A DNA stretch of 64,000 nucleotides from Anaeropeptidivorans aminofermentans (GCF_940670685.1 NZ_OW711693.1:248001-312000), one strand, 5' to 3'. Shown: positions 44,771 to 53,445, counted from the stretch's first letter. The notes: a model not told the origin generated them from the letters alone. Translations and numbers: made by a program.

Positions 44771-44873
44771 ATATGTATAAGTGAAAGGGGAAACAAGGAA
44801 GTTTAAATAAAACCCTGAATTATTATGAAGATGCAAGGCCCTTTAATGAAAAGAAAATTGAGGAGGATAAGGA

Positions 44874-46046
44874 ATGAAAGGTAATATTAGGTTCAAAAGA
44901 ACACTTGCATTAGGTCTTTCAGCGCTTCTTTTAGCAACCGGCTGCGGTCAAAGCGGAGCCGGCAAAGGAGCTTCATCCGGCAAAGGAGAAATAACCATCG
45001 CAAGCGTAAACCCTATGACAGGGGACTCGGCACAGTTTGGCGATATTAAAGTTAAAGCGATTGAAATGGCCATCGAAGAGTTTAACGAAAAAGACGTTCT
45101 CGGCGGAGTAAAGGTTAAGCTTGCCGTAGGAGATGATACGGGAAACCCTAAGGAAGCGCCAAACGTTGCACAGAAATTCGCTTCCGATAAGAATATCCTT
45201 GCTCTTATAGGGCACTGGAATAGCTCCTGTACTTTGGCTGCAAGAAATATTTACGAGCAGGCAGGCCTTCCTGTTATAACAGACTCTGTTAACAAGGCTA
45301 TAACAGATGGAAGCACCCCTCATTTATTCAGAATATCTCTTACAGATACAGCGCAAGCGGAATCCTTGGCAGATTATGCTTATAATGTAGCCGGAAAGAG
45401 AAAGGCCGCTATTCTTTATACGGCAAACGATTTTGGAACAGGGCTTATGAATGATTTTACAGCTAAATTTACAGCCCTCGGCGGAGAGGTAACCGCTTCC
45501 GAAACCTATTTTGAAGGCCAGTCAAAGGACTTCAGCCCGCAGATAACAAAAATCAAAGAAAAAAATCCCGACCTTTTATTTGTGGCAGGATATTATGTTG
45601 AAACAGCCCTGATTGCACAGCAGGCAAAGGCATCAGGCCTTGATATTCAAATTCTAGGAACCGACGGCATCAGCTCCGAAGAGCTTATAAAGCTCGGCGG
45701 AGACGCAGTTGAAGGAATCCTTTTCGGCGCATTCTTCCACCCCGATGTTGAATTTTCAGGCACGAAGGAATTTACAGAAAAGTTTGTTGCGAAATACGGC
45801 AAAAACCCTGATACATACGCAGCTCTTGCATATGACTCCGCTAAAATAATCCTCGCCGCAATAGAAAAATACGGCGCAGAAGTAACAAGAGAGCAAATAA
45901 CAGAATATATCAAAGGCGCTCAGGATTTCCCCGGGGTTGCGGGACCGATTACATTTAAAGATAACGACGTTACAAGAGGCGTTATTGTTGTAACAGTACA
46001 AAACGGCAAATTCGTCCCTTCTGAAAAGCAGCTTGGCAAGGAATAG
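44874..46046 (+). CDS. livJ: Branched-chain-amino-acid-type ABC substrate-binding lipoprotein
   Basis: The 390-residue lipoprotein has a signal ending ALLLATGC (lipidated Cys 24) and a Gly/Ser linker. The type I periplasmic-binding fold follows: ITIASVNPMTGDSAQFGD, EEFNEKDVLGGVKVKL, ALIGHWNSSCTLAARNIYEQAGLPVI and TPHLFRISLTDTAQAESLADYA. In the family the protein binds Leu/Ile/Val or other amino acids or amides; the ligand cannot be read here. It is the first gene after the sigma-54 promoter. GAGGAGG site. A family A repeat lies between it and livH. Confidence 0.93.
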   Translation: MKGNIRFKRTLALGLSALLLATGCGQSGAGKGASSGKGEITIASVNPMTGDSAQFGDIKVKAIEMAIEEFNEKDVLGGVKVKLAVGDDTGNPKEAPNVAQKFASDKNILALIGHWNSSCTLAARNIYEQAGLPVITDSVNKAITDGSTPHLFRISLTDTAQAESLADYAYNVAGKRKAAILYTANDFGTGLMNDFTAKFTALGGEVTASETYFEGQSKDFSPQITKIKEKNPDLLFVAGYYVETALIAQQAKASGLDIQILGTDGISSEELIKLGGDAVEGILFGAFFHPDVEFSGTKEFTEKFVAKYGKNPDTYAALAYDSAKIILAAIEKYGAEVTREQITEYIKGAQDFPGVAGPITFKDNDVTRGVIVVTVQNGKFVPSEKQLGKE

Positions 46047-46092
46047 AGCAGTTCCATTTTACTTAGGGCAGGCATCTCTCCCTTTGCCTGCC

Positions 46093-46229
46093 TATAGTAA
46101 ATTCAAAATGAAACAGTAACAAAACCGCATATTTAAGGGGGTTCAAAAATCTACCGTTTCCGTAGGAAATCCGTGTTTTTGAATCTTTGGTGAATCGGTT
46201 TTTATTATTTCTTTATAAGCAGTTTACGA
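46093..46229. repeat. Family A palindromic repeat, copy A12
   Basis: TATAGTAAATTCAAAATG to AGCAGTTTACGA; arms CAGTAACAAAACCGC and CGGTTTTTATTATTTC, inner GTTCAAAAATCTACCG and CCGTGTTTTTGAATC. It could lower expression of livHMGF relative to livJ through a hairpin in the mRNA, which is an inference. Confidence 0.8.
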
Positions 46230-46293
46230 AACTTACACAATAAATTTACAAATGGATAAAATACGACTGAAATAAAAGAAAGGAGTGATGCTT

Positions 46294-47166
46294 ATGTTTA
46301 TGGAGCAGCTAAATAACGGTTTGGCCCTTGGCAGCATCTATGCCCTTACGGCAATAGGCTTTACCATGGTTTACGGCATTATAAGGCTTATAAATTTTGC
46401 CCATGGAGATATTTATATGATGGGAGCGTATTTTGCTCTTTTAGGCATAACTGTTTTAAAACTGCCTATATTCCTGGCATTTCTTTTCGGAATGGCCTGT
46501 GCGTGTATCTTAGGCTTTTTAATCTCAAGGCTTGCCTATAAACCTGTTTTCAAGGCGCCGAAAATAAACTTATTTCTCTGCGCCATAGGAGCGTCAATAT
46601 TTTTAGAAAATACGGCTATGCTTGTTTTCGGGCCGGAGACCCAATCCTTCCCGGAGGTTATAAAAAATTCCACCTATAGCTTCATGGGGCTTAAGGTGAC
46701 TACGTTGCAGCTGATTATATTTAGTACGGCAATTGTGCTGATGGTGATCCTTACTTATATCGTTAAGTATACGAAGCTTGGAAGAGCCATGCGCTGTACT
46801 TCACAGGATATGGACGCGGCAAGGCTTATGGGCATCAATACCGATAGAATTGTATATTTTACCTTCGTTCTCGGTTCTTCCTTAGGCTCTGCGGCAGGAA
46901 TACTCGTAGGCATGTATTACAGGGCCGTATATCCCATGATGGGCTTTATGCCCGGCCTTAAGGCATTTGTTTCCGCTGTTATCGGCGGCATCGGCTCCAT
47001 ACCCGGGGCAATGCTCGGCGGTATGATTATGGGCGTTTCCGAAAGCCTTGGCGCCGCTTATATTTCATCAGGCTACAGAGACGCAATCGCATTTATTATT
47101 TTGATTATTATTCTTTTATTCAAGCCCTCAGGGCTTTTAGGCAAGGAAACAGGGGATAAAATTTAG
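46294..47166 (+). CDS. livH: LIV-type ABC transporter permease LivH
   Basis: The 290-residue permease has about eight hydrophobic segments. Markers are LNNGLALGSIYALTAIGFTMVYGIIRLINFAHGDIYMMGAY (family start), RAMRCTSQDMDAARLMGINTDR (ATPase-docking loop) and VSAVIGGIGSIPGAMLGGMIMG. The ATG at 46294 is chosen because AGGAG lies 8 bases upstream; two in-frame codons before it overlap that site. The stop codon TAG coincides with the left end of a family E repeat element. Confidence 0.93.
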   Translation: MFMEQLNNGLALGSIYALTAIGFTMVYGIIRLINFAHGDIYMMGAYFALLGITVLKLPIFLAFLFGMACACILGFLISRLAYKPVFKAPKINLFLCAIGASIFLENTAMLVFGPETQSFPEVIKNSTYSFMGLKVTTLQLIIFSTAIVLMVILTYIVKYTKLGRAMRCTSQDMDAARLMGINTDRIVYFTFVLGSSLGSAAGILVGMYYRAVYPMMGFMPGLKAFVSAVIGGIGSIPGAMLGGMIMGVSESLGAAYISSGYRDAIAFIILIIILLFKPSGLLGKETGDKI

Positions 47167-47456
47167 TTCGTGTTTGAAAAATCAAACATCGTATATTTTG
47201 CCATAAAAGGTGATTTATAGTAAAGTATGCCAATTGCAGTAACAAAAACCGTGTATTTTGAAGGGCTTAATAGAAGGGGTTCTATTATATTAAGCCGTTT
47301 ATAAAAAATAGGTTTTTGCTGCTACCTTAAAGCTATTTTACTATATTCGTTAAAAATCCTCGAAATAGTTCCGCTGTTTCTGCGGTTTTTTCCTCTAACT
47401 CCCTCTTTTCTTACAAAATATACCCGGGTTTTCTTATTTTCAAACACCACCAAAAG
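47164..47456. repeat. Family E element interrupted by a family C repeat
   Basis: Outer ends are TTCGTGTTTGAAAAATCAAAC and TTATTTTCAAACACCACC. The left 50 bases and the TTCGTTAAAAATCCTCGAAA stretch right of the interruption both match the element at 10785-10998. Between them lies a complete family C repeat (47216-47345). Confidence 0.6.
47216..47345. repeat. Family C palindromic repeat, copy C4, nested
   Basis: TATAGTAAAGTATGCC to AAGCTATTTTACTATA; arms GCAGTAACAAAAACCG and AGGTTTTTGCTGCTACC, inner GGGCTTAATAGAAGG and ATATTAAGCCGTTT. Confidence 0.85.
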
Positions 47457-47467
47457 GAGGTATTTCA

Positions 47468-48514
47468 TTGGCTACATTAAAGGTTTTCTTGAATCTCTCC
47501 ATAGCCCTTGTCGTTCTTTACGTAGTAATAAAGCTTTTTTCAAAGGCTTTTGACCTATGTGCCAAAAAATACGGGGACTTGGATCCGAAAATCAAAAAAA
47601 CAGTAAATATTATATTTGCAGTCGTTATACTGGGCTGGCCCTTTTTAACCAGCGGCGTGCCTTATATTCAAAGAACAAGCATTATGATTTTAGTTTATGT
47701 GGTTCTTGCCTTAAGTTTGAACTTTGTTCTGGGCTTTGCGGGGCAGCTTTCCATGGGCCATTCAGCCTTCTACGGCATCGGCGCTTATATTACGGCCTTA
47801 CTGATGGTAAACCTTAAAGTTTCCTTCTGGATTGCCCTTCCCTTAAGTGCAGCAGGCGCGGCACTTTTCGGCTTTATCTTAGGTCTTCCTACTTTGAGGC
47901 TGAAAGGAGACTATCTGGCCATTGTCACCATAGGTTTCGGAGAAATCATAAGGCTTGTGCTTGTAAATTGGATTTCTCTTACGAGAGGCCCAGCAGGCAT
48001 ACCGGGAATTCCTTCCCCTTCCATATTCGGCTTCGTTTTAGGGGACAATATCCATTTTTACTATCTTCTTCTGGGCTTAGCTGTAATTACTGTATTCATA
48101 TCTGTAAGGCTTTTAAATTCCCGTTTGGGGCGGGGTATGATTGCCGTTATGGACGATGAAATTGCAGCCGATGCCATGGGGGTAAATTCCACAAAGTTAA
48201 AGGTTTTGGCATTCGTTTTGGGAGCGGCCGTAGCAGGAGCCTGCGGAAGCATGTTTGCCACCTTTATTCACTATGTAAATCCTGATAACTTTACTTATAT
48301 GGAATCTGTAACGATTCTCTGCATGGTAGTTTTAGGCGGTGTAGGAAGCGTTCCAGGGGTTATTGCAGGGGCGGCGATTCTTACCATTATGCCTGAAATG
48401 CTTAGAGATATTTCCACCTACCGCTATGCAATATACGGCCTGCTCTTAATCGTGATGATGATTGTAAGGCCCCAGGGCATGATAAGCTCTTCCGGAAGGA
48501 GGCGCAGTTCCTAA
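47468..48514 (+). CDS. livM: LIV-type ABC transporter permease LivM
   Basis: The 348-residue permease has about ten hydrophobic segments. Family markers are VVLALSLNFVLGFAGQLSMGHSAFYGIGAYITALL, LPTLRLKGDYLAIVTIGFGEIIRLVLVNW, the TRGPAGIPGIP stretch, GRGMIAVMDDEIAADAMGVN (ATPase-docking loop) and VLGGVGSVPGVIAGAAIL. It forms the membrane pore with LivH. TTG start preceded by AAGGAGG. Its TAA stop shares one base with the livG start (TAATG), so translation is coupled. Confidence 0.93.
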   Translation: MATLKVFLNLSIALVVLYVVIKLFSKAFDLCAKKYGDLDPKIKKTVNIIFAVVILGWPFLTSGVPYIQRTSIMILVYVVLALSLNFVLGFAGQLSMGHSAFYGIGAYITALLMVNLKVSFWIALPLSAAGAALFGFILGLPTLRLKGDYLAIVTIGFGEIIRLVLVNWISLTRGPAGIPGIPSPSIFGFVLGDNIHFYYLLLGLAVITVFISVRLLNSRLGRGMIAVMDDEIAADAMGVNSTKLKVLAFVLGAAVAGACGSMFATFIHYVNPDNFTYMESVTILCMVVLGGVGSVPGVIAGAAILTIMPEMLRDISTYRYAIYGLLLIVMMIVRPQGMISSSGRRRSS

Positions 48515-49287
48515 TGAACGTATTGGAGACTAAGAACATAACCATGAGATTCGGCGGCCTTACCGCTGTAAACAATGTAAGCATAGAGGTCCCGAAGGAA
48601 AACATCATCAGCCTTATCGGCCCTAACGGCGCAGGAAAAACCACATTTTTCAATCTTCTTACAGGCATCTACAGGCCAACGGAAGGAAATATCAATATAT
48701 GCGGAAAGCCGGTTGTAGGCCTTAAGCCTTTTGAAGTGACGAGCCTTGGTGTAGGCAGAACATTTCAAAACATACGCCTTTTTAAAAGCATGACAGTCCT
48801 TGAAAACGTAATGCTGGGGCAGTTTTCAAGAACGGGAAGCGGATTTTTCCAGTGTGTACTGGGGTCCAAAGGCGCAAAAGCCGAAGAAAAAAAGTCAAAG
48901 GAAATAGCCATGGAGCTTTTGGATTTCGTGGGGTTATCTCATAAGCGAAATGAGCTTGCAACTTCCTTGCCTTACGGTGAGCAAAGGAAGGTTGAGATTG
49001 CCAGGGCAATGGCTGTAGAGCCTGAGCTTATCCTTCTTGACGAGCCTGCGGCAGGAATGAATACCTCTGAAAAAAGAGAGGCACAAAATCTAATAAAGAA
49101 AATACAGCAAAGAGGGCTTACAGTTTTTCTCATAGAACATGATATGAAGCTTGTAATGGGCATTTCCGACAGGGTTATCGTTCTTGACTACGGCAATAAA
49201 ATAGCCGAAGGAGCACCTCAGGAAATCCAGAAAAACGAAAGGGTTATTGCCGCTTATCTTGGAAAAGGAGGCGAAGCCAATGCTTAA
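48514..49287 (+). CDS. livG: LIV-type ABC transporter ATPase LivG
   Basis: The 257-residue ATPase has Walker A GPNGAGKTT, the Q-loop area VGRTFQNIRLF that is typical of LivG, signature LPYGEQRKVEIARA, Walker B LILLDEPAAGMN and H-loop LIEHDMKLV. The signature reads PYGEQ where many ABC proteins have LSGGQ, which is normal for LivG. It overlaps the next gene by 8 bases. Confidence 0.95.
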   Translation: MNVLETKNITMRFGGLTAVNNVSIEVPKENIISLIGPNGAGKTTFFNLLTGIYRPTEGNINICGKPVVGLKPFEVTSLGVGRTFQNIRLFKSMTVLENVMLGQFSRTGSGFFQCVLGSKGAKAEEKKSKEIAMELLDFVGLSHKRNELATSLPYGEQRKVEIARAMAVEPELILLDEPAAGMNTSEKREAQNLIKKIQQRGLTVFLIEHDMKLVMGISDRVIVLDYGNKIAEGAPQEIQKNERVIAAYLGKGGEANA

Positions 49288-49990
49288 AGTAGAAAACATC
49301 AACGTGTATTACGGAAATATTCACGCGCTGAAGGGCATCAGCTTCGATGTAAATAAAGGGCAGATTGTAACTTTAATCGGCAGTAACGGCGCCGGAAAAA
49401 CAACCACCTTAAGGGCCATATCCTCTCTGATAAAGCCAAAGGAAGGGGATATTCTCTACGAAGGAAGCTCTATTTTAAAAACACCGGCGGAAAAGCTTGT
49501 TTCTATGGGGTTAAGCCATGTTCCGGAAGGAAGAAAAATATTTGTAAATCTTACTGTATCTGAAAATCTCCTTATGGGGGCCTATTCAAGAAAAGACAAT
49601 AAAAATAAGCTGAACGATGATTTGGCATATATTTTTACCGTATTTCCAAGGCTTAAAGAAAGGGCAAAGCAAATGGGGGGAACCTTGTCCGGCGGTGAGC
49701 AGCAGATGCTTGCCATAGGAAGGGCGCTTATGAGTAAGCCAAAGCTTTTAATGCTTGATGAGCCTTCCATGGGCCTTGCGCCTATTGTGATAGAGGAAAT
49801 ATTCTCCTGTTTAAAGGAGCTTAATAAAGACGGTCTTTCCATACTGCTTGTAGAGCAGAATGCAAACATAGCCTTAGAGCTTTCCGATTACGGCTACTGT
49901 ATAGAAACAGGAGAAATTGCTTTCAGCGGCAACGGAAAAGACCTTCTCAAAGATGACCGGGTAAGAAAGGCGTATTTGGGAGAAGAATAA
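49280..49990 (+). CDS. livF: LIV-type ABC transporter ATPase LivF
   Basis: The 236-residue ATPase has MLKVENINVYYGNIHALKGISF, Walker A GSNGAGKTT, SHVPEGRKIFVNLTVSENL (typical of LivF), signature LSGGEQQMLAIGRAL, Walker B LLMLDEPSMGLAP and H-loop VEQNAN. The start at 49280 is preceded by GGAGGCGAAGCCA and overlaps the end of livG. It is the last gene of the transporter set. Confidence 0.95.
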   Translation: MLKVENINVYYGNIHALKGISFDVNKGQIVTLIGSNGAGKTTTLRAISSLIKPKEGDILYEGSSILKTPAEKLVSMGLSHVPEGRKIFVNLTVSENLLMGAYSRKDNKNKLNDDLAYIFTVFPRLKERAKQMGGTLSGGEQQMLAIGRALMSKPKLLMLDEPSMGLAPIVIEEIFSCLKELNKDGLSILLVEQNANIALELSDYGYCIETGEIAFSGNGKDLLKDDRVRKAYLGEE

Positions 49991-50037
49991 TATGGTTTAA
50001 CAAAGAAGTATCATTAAATTTAAAATTTAGCTGAAAC

Positions 50038-50103
50038 AGGGGGCGATACCCTGAACATTCGCCTTAGGCGAGTGCTTAACGGACCAAAGTCCGCATTGCC
50101 CCT
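50038..50103 (+). other. Predicted three-way RNA junction downstream of livF
   Basis: GGGGGC (50039-50044) can pair with GCCCCT (50097-50102). Inside are two hairpins: ATTCGCC TTA GGCGAGT and CGGAC CAAA GTCCG. It is not followed by a T-run. It may be a 3' structure of the LIV transcript, an upstream element of ftcD or another dispersed repeat. Confidence 0.45.
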
Positions 50104-50132
50104 AAAATCAGGCAATACTTTCTTATATCCAT

Positions 50133-50335
50133 ATGATATATAGTCAATTTGCTTATACCGCTGTAAGCATTTAGCGGAAGGCCTAAATAAAAGAAAAGCA
50201 AAAATGGCACAGAATTTTGGCTTCGCAAAAACCGCACTTTGTGCATTTGGATGTCTTTGCGATTCTATCTTCTGGCCGCAGGATTTTTTCTGTTCCAATT
50301 GACAAGGTGCTTTTTTATTAATCAAGTATATTAAA
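50133..50335. repeat. Degenerate repeat with family F and D ends
   Basis: TATATAGTCAATTTGCTTATACCGCTG, AAAAGAAAAGCAAAAATGGC, a TTTTGGCTTCGCAAAAACC hairpin and a TTGACAAGGTGCTTTTTTATTAATCAAGTATA end. Similar pieces occur at 36.7 and 43.0 kb. No gene is seen here. Confidence 0.4.
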
Positions 50336-50356
50336 ATTTCATAGGAGGAAATTATA

Positions 50357-51262
50357 ATGAAGAAATACGTTCATGCAGTTCCTAATTTCAGCGAGGGAAG
50401 AAGAACAGAGGTAATTGAAGCCGTAGTAGATAATTTTAGAAATAAAGAAGGAATAAAGCTTATGGGCTATTTCCCCGATGAAGACTTTAACAGAACCGTT
50501 ATTGAGGTTATCGGGGAGCTTGAGCCTTTAAAGAAGGCCCTTATAGAAATGACCAAAACCTCTATTAAAAATATCGATATGGAGCACCAATCAGGAAACC
50601 ACCCAAGAATTGGCGCTCAGGATACCATTCCGCTCTTCCCCGTGAAAAACATCACCATAGAAGAGCTTAAAGAAGTAGCAGAAGAATTAGGAAAAACAGT
50701 ATATGAAGAATTAGGCGTTCCCGTATATTTTTCCGGCGAAAACGCAAGAAACGAAAACAGAAAGAGCATCGACTACATCAGAAAAGGCCAGTACGAAGGC
50801 TTAAAAGAAGTTGCCCATTTGCCTGAAAGAGCTCCGGATTTAGGCGAAGGTAAACTTCATCCAACAGCCGGAGCCGTTATCGTAAGCGCAGGCTTAAGAC
50901 CTCTTGTAGCATTTAACGTTATACTTGATACCGATGATTTAGTTGTTGCAAAAAACATCGCTAAAATCTTAAGAGGACCAAGCGGAGGTTTTACAACAGT
51001 ACGTTCTATCGGCCTTAAATTTGAGGAAAGAAATAAAGTAGCCGTTTCCATGAATATGTTTGACTTTGAAAAAACACCTCTTTACAGAACCTTTGAGCTT
51101 GTAAGCCTTGAAGCAAAAAGATACGGTGTAAACGTTCTGGGAAGCGAGCTTGTAGGGACTCTTCCCCAGGAAGCCCTTGTAAATTCAATTGAATATTATC
51201 TTAAACTTGAAAATTTCAACAGAGATCAGATTATCGACAACCATCTTATGGATTTAAAATAA
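50357..51262 (+). CDS. ftcD: Glutamate formimidoyltransferase
   Basis: The 301-residue enzyme transfers the formimino group from N-formimino-L-glutamate to tetrahydrofolate, the last step of one histidine-degradation route. The family start HAVPNFSEGRRTEVIEAVVDNF is present, as are FNRTVIEVIGEL, the GNHPRIGAQDTIPLFPV stretch with the catalytic His, VPVYFSGENA and GPSGGFTTVRSIGLKF. It lacks the cyclodeaminase domain, which is a separate protein in many bacteria. AGGAGG site and a strong terminator directly after. No other hut gene is in the window. Its place after the amino-acid transporter genes suggests histidine or glutamate use but does not prove it. Confidence 0.95.
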   Translation: MKKYVHAVPNFSEGRRTEVIEAVVDNFRNKEGIKLMGYFPDEDFNRTVIEVIGELEPLKKALIEMTKTSIKNIDMEHQSGNHPRIGAQDTIPLFPVKNITIEELKEVAEELGKTVYEELGVPVYFSGENARNENRKSIDYIRKGQYEGLKEVAHLPERAPDLGEGKLHPTAGAVIVSAGLRPLVAFNVILDTDDLVVAKNIAKILRGPSGGFTTVRSIGLKFEERNKVAVSMNMFDFEKTPLYRTFELVSLEAKRYGVNVLGSELVGTLPQEALVNSIEYYLKLENFNRDQIIDNHLMDLK

Positions 51263-51292
51263 TAAAAAGCGGCCGAAAGGCCGCTTTTTATT
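51263..51292 (+). terminator. Terminator of the formimidoyltransferase gene
   Basis: AAAAAGCGGCC GAAA GGCCGCTTTTT, then ATTATT; nearly symmetric, so it may also work for the opposite strand. Confidence 0.92.
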
Positions 51293-51421
51293 ATTAATAG
51301 AAAAGAATACTTTACTTAGAAAACAAGGAAGATATAGTTTAAAGATGCCCTATGAGCTTAGGGAGGACCGATATAGATTTGCTTTGTTAATCTATATTTT
51401 ATTCAGCATTTAATCCATTAA

Positions 51422-52552
51422 TCAGCTTTCTGCCCTTGGAGTAAGATGCAGCATTAAGTCATCTCCCGGCCGGGGTGTTCCTCTGCCGTCGGTGTTGCTT
51501 GTTAAAATATATAGAGAACCGTCGGGGGCATAATATACGTCTCTTAGCCTTCCATAAGTATCTTTAAGGAGGATTTCCATATTTTGAACCTCCTGGCCAT
51601 CATCGGAAAGAGTGAGGGCAAGAAGCTGCTGACCTCTTAGGTTTGCCACTAGGAGCCTTCCGGCCCAAGGGCCTTCTTCAACATAGGCTATTCCTGCAGG
51701 CGCCCAAGTAGAGTCGCCGCTGCTTATAATGGGGCGGATAAAATCCGGATGCTCCTCTAATGTTTCAGGGCCCCTTACCAGCGGCCAGCCGTAATTTCCG
51801 CCCGGGACTATTATATTGATTTCATCATATCCGCTTTGCCCATGTTCAGAAGCATACATTGTATTATTGATTCCCCATGCGATGCCCTGAGGATTTCTAT
51901 GGCCATAGCTGTAAACAGGAGAATCTGGGAAGGGATTGTCCTCAGGAATGCTGCCGTCAAGGTTTACTCTTAATATTTTACCGGCAAGGCTGTTTAAATC
52001 CTGCGCCAAGTCACCGTTTCCGGAATCTCCGGCGGTTATATAAAGCTTTCCGTCAGGCCCTATTTTTATTCTTCCGCCGTCATTTACCCTGCTTCCCGGA
52101 ATCCTATCGATTATGATTCTATCGTAGGAAGCTTCGTTTTCTCTTTCTACAAGCCTTGCAACCCTGTTAAATATCTGTCCGCCGTCTTCGTAGGAATACA
52201 TAACATACATAAACCTGTTTTCATCAAAATCAGGGTCAAGGACGATTCCCATAAGCCCTCCTTCCCCCACGTCAACAAAGGGGAGACCAAATCTGATGAT
52301 AGGCATGGGATAAAGCTCCCCATCTCTTATCATTCTAATTTCCCCCGGTCTCTCTGTAAAATAAATGGTTCCGTCTGAGGCGATATCCATGGCCCAAGGT
52401 ATCCTTAAGTTATCTGCGGCAGTTTCTACATCATAGGGAATACCTAAATCCGTTTCTGTTTTGGATACAGGCCTTGTATTTTGAGTTCTATTAAATTGTT
52501 GCACTTTTTTCTGAAGCATGCTATATAAAATATAGTAAGCTGCTTTATTCAT
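51422..52552 (-). CDS. Glucose/sorbosone dehydrogenase-fold (PQQ-type beta-propeller) protein
   Basis: The 376-residue protein is a six-bladed propeller of the GSDH type: PWAMDIASDGTIYFTERPGEIRMI, GLMGIVLDPDFDENRFMYVMYS, GPDGKLYITAGDSGN, GKILRVNLDGSIPEDNPF, YSYGHRNPQGIAW, EHGQSGYDEINII and GNYGWP. In soluble PQQ dehydrogenases the catalytic His lies in an H-x-G-G-R-type stretch; here it reads VNDGGR (Asn). There is also no signal peptide, although known members are exported. Catalysis with PQQ is therefore doubtful. GGGGGAAA ribosome binding site. It is a stand-alone minus-strand gene. Confidence 0.88.
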   Translation of the reverse strand: MNKAAYYILYSMLQKKVQQFNRTQNTRPVSKTETDLGIPYDVETAADNLRIPWAMDIASDGTIYFTERPGEIRMIRDGELYPMPIIRFGLPFVDVGEGGLMGIVLDPDFDENRFMYVMYSYEDGGQIFNRVARLVERENEASYDRIIIDRIPGSRVNDGGRIKIGPDGKLYITAGDSGNGDLAQDLNSLAGKILRVNLDGSIPEDNPFPDSPVYSYGHRNPQGIAWGINNTMYASEHGQSGYDEINIIVPGGNYGWPLVRGPETLEEHPDFIRPIISSGDSTWAPAGIAYVEEGPWAGRLLVANLRGQQLLALTLSDDGQEVQNMEILLKDTYGRLRDVYYAPDGSLYILTSNTDGRGTPRPGDDLMLHLTPRAES

Positions 52553-52616
52553 TGTATTTCCCCCAAAAACATATACTTTTCACATGATACTTTTATTATA
52601 TTACGTATAGATTGTC

Positions 52617-52802
52617 TTGATGAATCAAAAGTCTTCCAATAGGAAATATAAGCGTACTAAGTGCGTGTCCTCTAAGAGAATATTATATAAAACAAATGAG
52701 CATTTGGGGAAAATATGGTATACTGAAAATATAACATTTCTTAAAATTATTTTTTGCTTATTAGGGGTATTTATCATAGCAAGAATAATTTTAGAAAAAT
52801 AA
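52617..52802 (+). CDS. Possible small membrane protein (61 aa)
   Basis: It has a Lys/Arg-rich N-terminal half and one C-terminal hydrophobic helix (FLKIIFCLLGVFIIARIIL). No clear ribosome binding site precedes the ATG pair at 52617. The layout resembles tail-anchored small proteins or toxins, but nothing is recognised. It may be chance in AT-rich DNA. Confidence 0.3.
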   Translation: MMNQKSSNRKYKRTKCVSSKRILYKTNEHLGKIWYTENITFLKIIFCLLGVFIIARIILEK

Positions 52803-52922
52803 GAAAGCAGTTTAAAAGACAATGCTTTATTAGATATATAGCTTTTCTCACTGATGGCTATGATCTTATTATAAATACAACTTATCTATACAATATGAAA
52901 AACATAAACAAAGGAGGATAAA

Positions 52923-53309
52923 ATGACGACAATAAAATACAGAAACGGCAAAAATGAAGTTCATAATGAAGCAGGCTATCAGGTGGAAGGAAGCCCTGCG
53001 GCAGGTCTTAACGGCTTAAACCCAAAGGAGCTTTTGGAAGCCTCTTTAGGTCTTTGCGTATCTCTTACCCTTACACATCTTCTAAAAAGAGATAATATTG
53101 AAGTAGGAGAAAAGGGCATTGATGTTGAAGTGATTTCAAAGAAAGACGAGGGAGGAGCCAATAGATTCTCTAACTTTACTGTAAAGGTAAAGTTTCCGGA
53201 AGGATTAAGCGACGAATATAAGGAAAAAGCAAAGGTAATCATAGAAAGAGGATGCACCATAGGAAATACCTTGAAAAACTCATCTTTAATAGAACTTATT
53301 GAGCTATAG
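52923..53309 (+). CDS. OsmC-family protein
   Basis: The 128-residue protein has the two redox cysteines of OsmC/Ohr proteins: Cys45 (EASLGLCVSLTL) and Cys111 (ERGCTIGNTL). The family reduces organic or fatty-acid hydroperoxides using thiols in the cytoplasm. GLNPKELLEASLG is the usual approach to the first Cys. AGGAGG site. It stands alone, followed by a family B repeat. Confidence 0.9.
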   Translation: MTTIKYRNGKNEVHNEAGYQVEGSPAAGLNGLNPKELLEASLGLCVSLTLTHLLKRDNIEVGEKGIDVEVISKKDEGGANRFSNFTVKVKFPEGLSDEYKEKAKVIIERGCTIGNTLKNSSLIELIEL

Positions 53310-53445
53310 TAAATAAAGATTTAGTTAAAATATATTTTATTATTGGAAAGGCTTTAAAAATCTTACAGTCGCCATTTATATAAGTAGGTCTTGTTAGTTT
53401 TTATATAAAAAACTTAATATACTTATTAAATCAAGTAAGCTCGCT

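Noticed and set aside
50205-50221. Possible second sigma-54 promoter before ftcD (TGGCACAGAATTTTGGC)
   Set aside because: GG and GC are 12 bases apart, not 10, and the -12 element lacks TTGC; it also lies inside a decayed repeat.
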